Assembly (NCBI GenBank): GCA_051883415.1
Contig: JBJETR010000045.1
Location: 1 to 11,041, forward strand
DNA from: HGM11368 sp051883415
Lineage (GTDB): Bacteria > Bacillota > Clostridia > Christensenellales > UBA3700
Direction: 5' to 3'
DNA length: 11,041 nt
The position numbers were made by a program, and so were the translations under genes. Below are positions 1 to 5,249 of the stretch, piece by piece; the stretch's first letter is position 1, and every line of letters starts with the position of its first letter. The notes below the pieces were generated by a model. That model was not told the origin of the DNA and ran no database searches. It worked only from the letters and a program-made list of their open reading frames with translations.

Positions 1-74
1 GCGAGACCATCCAAATCCCTGCAGGAAAGAAAGTTTCCTTCAAAGCAGGCAAGGCACTCAAGGATAGCCTATAA
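1..74 (+). CDS. HU-family DNA-binding protein, 3' end only (partial)
   Basis: Only the last 23 full codons and the stop (TAA, 72-74) are in the window. The reading frame gives ETIQIPAGKKVSFKAGKALK followed by DSL. This is the C-terminal signature of HU/IHF-type nucleoid proteins, which end in an 'I-P-A-x-K-x-x-x-F-K-A-G-K-x-L-K-D' pattern after the DNA-wrapping beta arm. HU is a small dimeric protein that bends DNA and compacts the chromosome in the cytoplasm. An intrinsic terminator follows 16 bases after the stop, so this is the last gene of its transcript. The fragment is short, but the motif match is nearly complete. Which HU paralogue it is cannot be told from here. Confidence 0.85.
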   Translation, partial: ETIQIPAGKKVSFKAGKALKDSL

Positions 75-90
75 GAGTTGACAATTTAAT

Positions 91-128
91 AAAGAAGAGG
101 TTACTTTTTTAAGTAACTTCTTTTTTTT
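91..128 (+). terminator. Intrinsic terminator of the HU gene
   Basis: An 11-bp stem (AGAGGTTACTT, 96-106, against AAGTAACTTCT, 111-121, with one G-U pair) closes a TTTT loop and runs into eight or more T residues. It lies 16 bases after the HU stop codon. Confidence 0.93.
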
Positions 129-150
129 GTATTATTCGTAACCACAATTT

Positions 151-332
151 AAAGCCGCCCTCTTGTGTTCGGGAAGGGTGTCTCACGGCGTATATACTTC
201 GCAATACTGTGTCGAGTATGCGGGTGCATTCGGTCACATACGCATTAGTATGCTCCCTCACGCCGTCCTCACTCTCCTTGTTTTGCTCGTATCTACACCG
301 TGAGAGCCAACTTGTCGGACGGAGCGATTGAC
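151..332 (+). repeat. Family B palindromic repeat interrupted by element D
   Basis: The left half (151-180, AAAGCCGCCCTCTTGTG then GGGAAGGGTG) and the right half (306-332, GCCAACTTGTCGGACGGAG then CGATTGAC) resemble the two halves of the intact B copies at 571-621, 4879-4934 and 9392-9445. The 125 bp between them are element D. Joining GGGTG to GCCAAC restores a normal B repeat. Confidence 0.7.
181..305 (+). mobile_element. Element D, MITE-like copy with inverted ends
   Basis: This 125-bp non-coding element starts TCTCACGGCGTATATAC and ends GTATCTACACCGTGAGA, so its ends are near-perfect inverted repeats. Its centre carries a CATAC/GTATG inverted repeat (237-241 and 248-252). It is related along its whole length to the complete copy at 8943-9070, and half copies occur at 8815-8942, 9071-9221 and 9491-9518. 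It contains no credible reading frame. It sits inside a family B repeat, which suggests past mobility, but no clear target-site duplication is visible. Confidence 0.7.
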
Positions 333-338
333 CTATAA

Positions 339-377
339 TGTCATTGCGAGGCATACGCAGTATGCTGTGGCAATCTC
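339..377 (+). repeat. Family A palindromic repeat, copy A1
   Basis: It starts TGTCATTGCGAG and ends TGTGGCAATCTC. The apex GCATAC-gca-GTATGC is a perfect inverted repeat specific to this copy. Confidence 0.85.
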
Positions 378-385
378 TATCCGTA

Positions 386-415
386 TGTCATTGCGCCCAG
401 TGCATTGGCAATCTC
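386..415 (+). repeat. Family A repeat, copy A2 (short)
   Basis: A 30-bp copy starting TGTCATTGCGCCCAG and ending TTGGCAATCTC, eight bases after A1. The apex is short and only weakly palindromic. Confidence 0.75.
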
Positions 416-423
416 TATCCGTA

Positions 424-457
424 TGTCATTGCGAAGCCGTCAGGCTGTGGCAATCTC
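424..457 (+). repeat. Family A repeat, copy A3
   Basis: It runs from TGTCATTGCGA to TGTGGCAATCTC with apex AGCC-gtca-GGCT, again complementary but different from A1. The nine bases before each of A2 and A3 are alike (CTATCCGTA), so A2 and A3 look like a local tandem duplication. Confidence 0.85.
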
Positions 458-465
458 TACTTTTT

Positions 466-512
466 AGCCTCCTTTGTGTAAAGGGAGCTGTCCGCCTTGC
501 GGACTGAGAAAT
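466..512 (+). repeat. Family B repeat, copy B1
   Basis: First hairpin CTCCTTTGTGTAAAGGGAG, second hairpin GTCCGC-ctt-GCGGAC. The end is degenerate (TGAGAAATT where other copies have GGAGGGATTG). Confidence 0.75.
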
Positions 513-522
513 TATCTTATTA

Positions 523-559
523 TGTCATTGCGAACGACTAAAAGGAGTGTGGCAATCTC
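523..559 (+). repeat. Family A repeat, copy A4
   Basis: TGTCATTGCGAACGACTAAA with AGGAGTGTGGCAATCTC following. It differs from copy A5 at 4733-4769 at a single base, so the two are recent duplicates. Confidence 0.85.
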
Positions 560-570
560 AATCCTATTAA

Positions 571-621
571 AAAGCCGCCCCTGTGCAAGGGGAGGGGCCA
601 CGAAGTGGTGGAAGGGTTGTC
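571..621 (+). repeat. Family B repeat, copy B2
   Basis: First hairpin around CCCCTGTGCAAGGGG, second hairpin CCAC-gaa-GTGG, ending GGAAGGGTTGTC. It is followed by a short stretch TCTAATCCTATCCTTTGAG that also follows other B copies. Confidence 0.75.
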
Positions 622-704
622 AAATCTAATCCTATCCTTTGAGAGTATACGGTGATCAACCAAATGCGATTACTACTTTTCCAAAAAATTACTGTCCACA
701 AAAC

Positions 705-733
705 TTGCAATTTTGCAAAAGTTGTGATACAAT
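705..733 (+). promoter_or_regulatory. Sigma-A promoter of the pfl operon
   Basis: The -35 box TTGCAA (705-710) and -10 box TACAAT (728-733) are separated by exactly 17 bases. Transcription would start near 740, just before the riboswitch. The -35 box lies in a symmetric stretch with two TTGCAA palindromes (705-710 and 713-718) flanked by AACTT and AAGTT. This could be an operator, although no regulator is identified here. Confidence 0.75.
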
Positions 734-750
734 ATATTTAGCTGAATAGA

Positions 751-843
751 GTCGTTTTGCAACTGACGGATTACATAGATGTCTATGGGGGAGCAAAGCG
801 AGTAGTTGTCGACCGTCTGGGCATTTATGTTCAGACTATTTTT
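751..843 (+). ncRNA. ZTP riboswitch (pfl RNA motif)
   Basis: The leader shows all the hallmarks of the ZTP/ZMP-sensing pfl motif. P1 is CGUUUUGC (753-760) paired with GCAAAGCG (793-800). The J1/2 sequence is AACUGACGGA. P2 is CAUAG (774-778) paired with CUAUG (783-787) around a four-base loop, followed by the conserved GGGGAGC (788-794). A short P3 forms from UGUC (807-810) and GGCA (820-823), and its loop carries CCGUC (813-817), which can pair with GACGG (765-769) as the class pseudoknot. The conserved 3' string CCGUCUGGGCA is intact. Established knowledge is that this class binds ZTP or ZMP, which accumulate when 10-formyl-tetrahydrofolate is short, and raises expression of one-carbon and purine genes. 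That fits its place before pflB, whose product makes formate. Confidence 0.94.
815..843 (+). terminator. Riboswitch expression-platform terminator
   Basis: GUCUGGGCA (815-823) pairs with UGUUCAGAC (828-836) over nine base pairs, two of them G-U, around a UUUA loop. A U-rich run follows (837-843). The stem uses the 3' strand of aptamer P3 and part of the pseudoknot strand, so ligand-bound aptamer and terminator exclude each other. The inference is an ON switch: ZTP bound means read-through into pflB. Confidence 0.82.
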
Positions 844-860
844 ATGATTTTGGAGGTATT

Positions 861-3086
861 ATGGACGCATATCAAGGATTTGTTTCAGGCAAATGGAACA
901 ACGAAATTGACGTTGCAGACTTTATTAGGCTCAACTACACGCCTTACGAAGGAGACGCAAGTTTTCTAGCCGGGGCGACGGAACGTACTCGCAGACTCAA
1001 CGCTAAAGTCAATGACTTGTTGACGGAAGAGCAACGCAGAGGTGGAGTATACGACATCGATACCGAGACTGTTTCTTCCATTCTCACGTACCCAGCGGGT
1101 TACATTGACAAGGAGCAGGAGATAATCTTTGGACTGCAGACCGACGCTCCTCTCAAGCGTGCCGTCAATCCATTCTCAGGCAAGCGTATGGGTGAAAAGG
1201 CTTGTGAGGCGTACGGCTACGAGATGTCGGAAAAGATACGAGACGAGTTCCGCTATCGCACCACGCACAACGACGGCGTTTTTAGAGCCTACACCGACAC
1301 TATGCGCAAGGCAAGACACGTGGGTGTAATAACGGGACTTCCCGACGCATATTCTCGAGGTAGAATTATCGGCGACTATCGCCGTATTCCTCTCTACGGC
1401 ATGGATTATCTCATCGAGCAAAAGAAAAAGGATAGAGAAGTGTTGTGGCAAAAGCCAATGAGCGACGACAATATCCAACTCATCGAGGACGTGACCAAAC
1501 AGCTCGACTTTATGGCTCAACTCATCGAAATGGGCAAATTGTACGGCTGTGATATATCCAAGCCGGCAACTAACGCCGTAGAGGCAGTTCAATGGCTATA
1601 TCTCGGCTATCTCGGTGCAGTGAAGGAGCAAAACGGCGCAGCCAACTCTATCGGTAGGATTAGCACGTTTTTGGATATCTACTTCGAGAGAGATATCAAG
1701 GCGGGCTTGATGGACGAGACGAGGGCTCAAGAGATTATCGATGACTTTGTCATCAAGCTAAGACTTGTTCGCCACCTTCGCACACCCGAATACAACGAAC
1801 TATTTGCAGGAGATCCCGTTTGGGTGACGACCTCCGAGGGCGGAATGTGCTCGGACGGCAGACACATGGTGACCAAGACGTCTTTTAGAGTGCTCAACAC
1901 GCTCTACAACCTCGGTTGTAGTGCAGAACCTAACATCACCGTTTTGTGGGCTCAAAAGCTCCCACAAGGCTTCAAAGACTTCTGTGCCAAGGTTTCTATC
2001 GAAACCGATAGCATTCAGTACGAGAACGACGACGTAATGCGCAAGGACTTTGGCGACGACTACGCAATCGCCTGTTGCGTATCGGCAATGAAGGTGGGCA
2101 AACAAATGCAATACTTCGGCGCAAGATGCAATCTTGCCAAAGTCTTGCTCATGGCTCTCAATGGCGGCAAGGACGAGATTTACGGCGAGCAAATAGGACC
2201 TCAAGGCAAAGTTTTCGACGAAGGCATACTTGACTACGACAGCGTTATCGAGGCTTACAAGAAGTATTGCGATTGGATGGCGGGACTCTACGTCAACACG
2301 CTCAACATCATTCACTATATGCACGACAAGTACGCCTACGAGCGTCTTATGATGTCGCTTCACGACACCGACGTAGAGAGACTTATGGCTTTCGGTATTT
2401 GCGGACTCAGTGTGCTTGCCGACAGCCTGAGTGCAATCAAATACGCCAAGGTCAAGGCAATCAAGGACGAGAGAGGACTAATCACCGACTTCGAGATAGA
2501 CGGCGACTTCCCTAAGTACGGCAACGACGACGATAGAGTAGACGATATAGCCAAGTGGATAACGGAATATTTCTACGAGCAACTTTGCAAGCATCCTACT
2601 CATCGCAACGCCAAGCACACCTTGTCCATTCTCACCATCACCTCCAACGTGGTGTACGGCAAGAAGACGGGCAACACCCCTGACGGCAGACGTCGCGGAG
2701 AACCGTTTGCACCGGGTGCCAACCCAATGCACAGGAGAGATAATTGCGGAGCTTTAGCTAGCCTCAATTCGGTGGCAAAGATCAATTACGATTGCTGCCA
2801 AGACGGCATAAGTAACACGTTCAGCTTTACGCCGACTACGCTTGGCAAAACGCTCGACGAGAGAGTATCCAAACTGACGACGATTCTCGACGGATACTTT
2901 GCGCAAAATGCACATCATCTCAACGTCAATGCTCTCAATAGAGACAAGCTTATTGACGCAATGGAGCACCCTGACAAATATCCTAACCTTACCATAAGGG
3001 TTAGCGGATATGCAGTCAACTTCAACAAACTAAGCACAGAACAAAAGAAAGAGGTCATCGCGCGTACCTTCCATGAACAACTGTGA
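861..3086 (+). CDS. pflB: Pyruvate formate-lyase (formate C-acetyltransferase)
   Basis: This 741-residue cytoplasmic glycyl-radical enzyme converts pyruvate and CoA to acetyl-CoA and formate, the non-oxidative anaerobic exit from glycolysis. The N-terminus (MDAYQGFVSGKWNNEIDV, then DFIRLNYTPYEG) matches the PFL family closely. The adjacent catalytic cysteines are C405 and C406 in DDYAIACCVSAMKVGKQMQ. The C-terminal glycyl-radical loop is RVSGYAV with Gly716, near the end as expected. Length is about that of well-studied PFL (roughly 760 residues), so it is complete. The ATG at 861 is supported by GGAGG at 852-856. It is the first gene of an operon and overlaps pflA by 14 bases. Expression should depend on the ZTP riboswitch in its leader. 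All key residues are present. A glycyl-radical enzyme for another substrate is unlikely because the Cys-Cys pair and end motifs are those of true PFL. Confidence 0.98.
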   Translation: MDAYQGFVSGKWNNEIDVADFIRLNYTPYEGDASFLAGATERTRRLNAKVNDLLTEEQRRGGVYDIDTETVSSILTYPAGYIDKEQEIIFGLQTDAPLKRAVNPFSGKRMGEKACEAYGYEMSEKIRDEFRYRTTHNDGVFRAYTDTMRKARHVGVITGLPDAYSRGRIIGDYRRIPLYGMDYLIEQKKKDREVLWQKPMSDDNIQLIEDVTKQLDFMAQLIEMGKLYGCDISKPATNAVEAVQWLYLGYLGAVKEQNGAANSIGRISTFLDIYFERDIKAGLMDETRAQEIIDDFVIKLRLVRHLRTPEYNELFAGDPVWVTTSEGGMCSDGRHMVTKTSFRVLNTLYNLGCSAEPNITVLWAQKLPQGFKDFCAKVSIETDSIQYENDDVMRKDFGDDYAIACCVSAMKVGKQMQYFGARCNLAKVLLMALNGGKDEIYGEQIGPQGKVFDEGILDYDSVIEAYKKYCDWMAGLYVNTLNIIHYMHDKYAYERLMMSLHDTDVERLMAFGICGLSVLADSLSAIKYAKVKAIKDERGLITDFEIDGDFPKYGNDDDRVDDIAKWITEYFYEQLCKHPTHRNAKHTLSILTITSNVVYGKKTGNTPDGRRRGEPFAPGANPMHRRDNCGALASLNSVAKINYDCCQDGISNTFSFTPTTLGKTLDERVSKLTTILDGYFAQNAHHLNVNALNRDKLIDAMEHPDKYPNLTIRVSGYAVNFNKLSTEQKKEVIARTFHEQL

Positions 3087-3813
3087 TGTAATCGGAAAAG
3101 TTCATTCTCTAGAAAGTTTGGCAACCCTAGACGGAGACGGCGTTAGATACGGCGTTTTCCTCGTGGGTTGTCCGCTTAGATGCGTGTATTGTCACAACCC
3201 CGATACTTGGGCTAACAGTGGCAGTTACACGCAATATACCGCGAGGCAGCTTTGCGACAAGATAGCTAGATACAAACCTTATTTCGGAGAGAGCGGAGGA
3301 GTAACCTTTAGCGGGGGAGAACCGTTATTGCAAGCGGAGTTTGTTGCTAGTTGTGGTAAGCTTCTCGCTCAAAACGGCATCGAATACGCTCTCGACACGT
3401 CGGGAGCCGTAGAACTTGACGAATACGTCAAAGAGGCGGTCAATGGTGCCGAGCTCGTCATTCTTGACCTAAAAATGCACGATAGCGAGTCCTACCGCAA
3501 GTATACGTCTGGGGATATGGCTAAGGTGATAGCCTTTGGCGACTACTGCAATTTGATTGGCAAACGCACGTGGCTTCGCACGGTAATTGTGCCTGGTATC
3601 AACGATACCTTTCAAGATATGGACGAGTATCTCGAGGTGGCGTCAAGGTGGAGCTGTGTAGAAAAGTACGAGCTTCTCGGCTTCCACACGATGGGCTTTG
3701 ACAAGTATACCCGATTGGGGATAGTCAATCCGCTTAAGTCCACGCCCCCGATGAACGGTGAAAAATTGCAAGTATTACAACAATATATAGACCAAAAAAG
3801 GAGCCAAATATGA
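3073..3813 (+). CDS. pflA: Pyruvate formate-lyase activating enzyme (radical SAM)
   Basis: This 246-residue radical-SAM enzyme activates PFL. A [4Fe-4S] cluster cleaves S-adenosylmethionine, and the resulting radical removes a hydrogen from the PFL glycine (Gly716 of the neighbour). The cluster motif CxxxCxxC is C33-C37-C40 in GCPLRCVYCHN, and the SAM-contact motif GGE is at residues 81-83 in GGVTFSGGEPLLQAEF. The start VIGKVHSLESLATLDGDGVR matches the family, and the length equals that of the classic E. coli enzyme. The ATG lies inside the last codons of pflB (14-base overlap, different frame), without a close strong RBS. Translation is therefore probably coupled to pflB. The stop overlaps the next start in an ATGA arrangement. 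Confidence 0.97.
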   Translation: MNNCDVIGKVHSLESLATLDGDGVRYGVFLVGCPLRCVYCHNPDTWANSGSYTQYTARQLCDKIARYKPYFGESGGVTFSGGEPLLQAEFVASCGKLLAQNGIEYALDTSGAVELDEYVKEAVNGAELVILDLKMHDSESYRKYTSGDMAKVIAFGDYCNLIGKRTWLRTVIVPGINDTFQDMDEYLEVASRWSCVEKYELLGFHTMGFDKYTRLGIVNPLKSTPPMNGEKLQVLQQYIDQKRSQI

Positions 3814-4259
3814 TAGATAGAAAACAATTAGCTTACGATTATTTCAAGCAAGGCTACAACTGTGCCCAATCCGTTGTGGCAAGCTTTGCGGACGTATTGC
3901 CGCTTGACAAAGAGACGCTCTTGCAAGTGTCCGTTGCCTTTGGCGGAGGCTTTGGTAGAACTCGCAATCTATGCGGTGCGGTGAGTGCAATGGGCATTGT
4001 TACAGGCTTGCTACATGCCGACCAAGAGGAGATTGCCAAGAACAAGGGAGACGTATATAAGATAGTCCAAATACTTGACGAAGAGTTCAAGAAGCGTAAC
4101 GGCAGCGACAATTGCGCTATGCTACTCAAGGACGTCAAAAATCTTACGGAGGGCTACGTTCCTCAAGTGAGAGACCAAGAATACTACGCCGTCAGACCTT
4201 GCATAAAATTCGTTTTGGACAGCGTGGATATAATAGAAAAGACCTTGCTAAACCAATAA
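3810..4259 (+). CDS. C_GCAxxG_C_C-family putative redox protein
   Basis: This 149-residue soluble protein belongs to the C_GCAxxG_C_C family, described as putative redox-active proteins of anaerobes, with no proven reaction. Four cysteines fit the family pattern: C18 (YNCAQSV), C55 (GGGFGRTRNLCGAVSAMG), C102 (DNCAMLL) and C131 (RPCIKFV). The glycine-rich stretch before C55 is the most typical part. There is no signal peptide or membrane segment. The ATG is well supported by AAGGAG at 3798-3803, six bases upstream, and it overlaps the pflA stop (ATGA), so it belongs to the pfl operon and is followed by its terminator. The cysteines could bind a metal or iron-sulfur cluster, or act as a thiol relay. 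A role in protecting or reducing the oxygen-sensitive PFL system is inferred from context only. Confidence 0.88.
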   Translation: MIDRKQLAYDYFKQGYNCAQSVVASFADVLPLDKETLLQVSVAFGGGFGRTRNLCGAVSAMGIVTGLLHADQEEIAKNKGDVYKIVQILDEEFKKRNGSDNCAMLLKDVKNLTEGYVPQVRDQEYYAVRPCIKFVLDSVDIIEKTLLNQ

Positions 4260-4291
4260 CGTATTTATAGATAGTACATATACAATCATTG

Positions 4292-4325
4292 AGATTGCGA
4301 CGAAGCCCGTCGCAATCTTTGTTTT
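4292..4325 (+). terminator. Intrinsic terminator of the pfl operon
   Basis: A perfect 11-bp stem (AGATTGCGACG, 4292-4302, with CGTCGCAATCT, 4308-4318) closes a five-base loop and is followed by TTGTTTT. The stem resembles the arms of family A repeats (GAGATTGC...GCAATCTC) and may derive from one. Confidence 0.9.
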
Positions 4326-4669
4326 GACGGAGATATACTCAAGCTGCACCTTCTATATTAAGATAGCTCTAATAAATCAATACAGGTTGCAAAAATCGCC
4401 TTTTTGAAGACTCAATCGGATAGACTTATCGGTGCAATATAATCGACGTCAAGACTACTTTGATTATTCTAAATACGCTATATACAATGCCTTTTCGTTA
4501 TGCTTATGCTACAAATATATACAGGATATTTATGCACTAATTCGTATATTTATTCATATTAAATCGAGCTACTATGCTGCGATGATTGCACCTTGACAAC
4601 TTAATATTTTTGCTTAATTGATGACAATTTTCAACTACAATGTCCTTGCTGTGTTGCGTAACATTGTTA
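4326..4669 (+). other. Intergenic stretch without recognisable gene
   Basis: This A/T-rich spacer lies between the pfl terminator and the second repeat cluster. I see no open frame with an RBS. CAAAAA-tcgcc-TTTTTG (near 4390) could form a small hairpin. A TTGACA at 4593-4598 has no good -10 box. It may be decayed sequence. Confidence 0.5.
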
Positions 4670-4704
4670 TGTCATTGCGTTGCGTGCATTTTGCGTTAGC
4701 AAAG
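4670..4704 (+). repeat. Family A variant (A' type), copy 1
   Basis: It starts TGTCATTGCGTTGCGTGCA and continues TTTTGCGTTAGCAAAG. The same variant appears on the other strand inside the repeats at 9255-9312, 10586-10649 and 10752-10805. The right arm GGCAATCTC is missing here. Confidence 0.75.
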
Positions 4705-4732
4705 AGTACGTTTTTGTTGCTGAAGTGTGACT

Positions 4733-4769
4733 TGTCATTGCGAACGACTAAAAGGAGTGTGGTAATCTC
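4733..4769 (+). repeat. Family A repeat, copy A5
   Basis: Identical to copy A4 at 523-559 except for one base in the right arm (GGTAATCTC instead of GGCAATCTC). Confidence 0.85.
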
Positions 4770-4777
4770 AAGTTTTT

Positions 4778-4816
4778 TGTCATTGCGAAGTATACGCAGT
4801 ATACTGTGGCAATCTC
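4778..4816 (+). repeat. Family A repeat, copy A6
   Basis: Standard ends, with apex AGTATAC-gca-GTATACT, a perfect inverted repeat of the same design as A1 but different sequence. Confidence 0.85.
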
Positions 4817-4827
4817 ATCCGTTTATT

Positions 4828-4876
4828 AGCCTCCTTTGTGTAAAGGGAGGTGTCAACGCAGTTGACGGAGGGATTG
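4828..4876 (+). repeat. Family B repeat, copy B3
   Basis: First hairpin CTCCTTTGTGTAAAGGGAG, second hairpin GTCAAC-gca-GTTGAC, ending GGAGGGATTG. Confidence 0.85.
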
Positions 4877-4878
4877 TT

Positions 4879-4934
4879 AGCCGTCCCTGTGTAAGGGAAG
4901 GTGTCTTGCCTAATGGCAAGACGGAAGGGTTGTC
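4879..4934 (+). repeat. Family B repeat, copy B4
   Basis: Lies directly after B3. First hairpin around CCCTGTGTAAGGG, second hairpin GTCTTGCC-taat-GGCAAGAC, ending GGAAGGGTTGTC as in B2. Confidence 0.85.
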
Positions 4935-4971
4935 TACATTTTTCATTGCACTAAGCTACTACCAACTATAA

Positions 4972-5000
4972 TGTCATTGCGAACGAAGTGTGGCAATCTC
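4972..5000 (+). repeat. Family A repeat, copy A7 (minimal form)
   Basis: The shortest clean A copy in plus orientation: TGTCATTGCGAACGAAGTG then TGGCAATCTC. The same form occurs on the minus strand at 10816-10844. Confidence 0.85.
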
Positions 5001-5008
5001 TACTTTTT

Positions 5009-5057
5009 AGCCTCCTTTGTGCAAAGGGAGCTCCCGACTCTGTCGGGTGGGGGATTG
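5009..5057 (+). repeat. Family B repeat, copy B5
   Basis: First hairpin CTCCTTTGTGCAAAGGGAG, second hairpin CCCGAC-tct-GTCGGG, ending GGGGGATTG. The next bases (CTTATCCTTTGAG, then CGACTAAATCTGC) recur after copy B6. Confidence 0.85.
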
Positions 5058-5195
5058 CCTCTAATCTTATCCTTTGAGCTGCGACTAAATCTGCGTTGCA
5101 AGCTTGTTTTTCTCTCCAATAAAGGGTAATTTTATAATAATTGAATTTAATTATAATACTTATTATTATGTGCGTGCGTTTTTGTAATAACTTTG

Positions 5196-5224
5196 TTGCA
5201 AAATAGATATTATAATGTTATAAT
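5196..5224 (+). promoter_or_regulatory. Sigma-A promoter of lacZ
   Basis: The -35 box TTGCAA (5196-5201) and -10 box TATAAT (5219-5224) are 17 bases apart, predicting a start near 5231, about 19 bases before the chosen ATG. A second TATAAT at 5211-5216 is too close to the -35 box. No clear operator or catabolite (cre) site is seen. Confidence 0.78.
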
Positions 5225-5249
5225 ACTTATTAGAGGTTTTGAGAGTAAT

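Noticed and set aside
109..354. 81-residue minus-strand frame
   Set aside because: It lies wholly over the HU terminator, a B repeat and element D, has no RBS, and the D reading frame is not kept between copies.
721..738. Rex redox-regulator site at TTGTGATACAATATATTT
   Set aside because: Only the left half resembles the Rex consensus. The right half lacks the expected TCACAA-like complement.
1800..2363. 187-residue minus-strand frame inside pflB
   Set aside because: Shadow frame opposite a clearly real gene. No RBS, and the sequence shows no family motif.
4593..4621. Possible promoter starting with TTGACA
   Set aside because: No acceptable -10 box lies 16-18 bases downstream and no gene follows.
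4618..4971. 117-residue plus-strand frame in the second repeat cluster
   Set aside because: Composed of A', A and B repeats and without an RBS.
5193..5249. N-terminal extension of lacZ from a TTG start (19 extra residues)
   Set aside because: It begins before and runs through the -35 and -10 boxes, lacks an RBS and has no similarity to GH2 enzymes. The ATG at 5250 fits the family.
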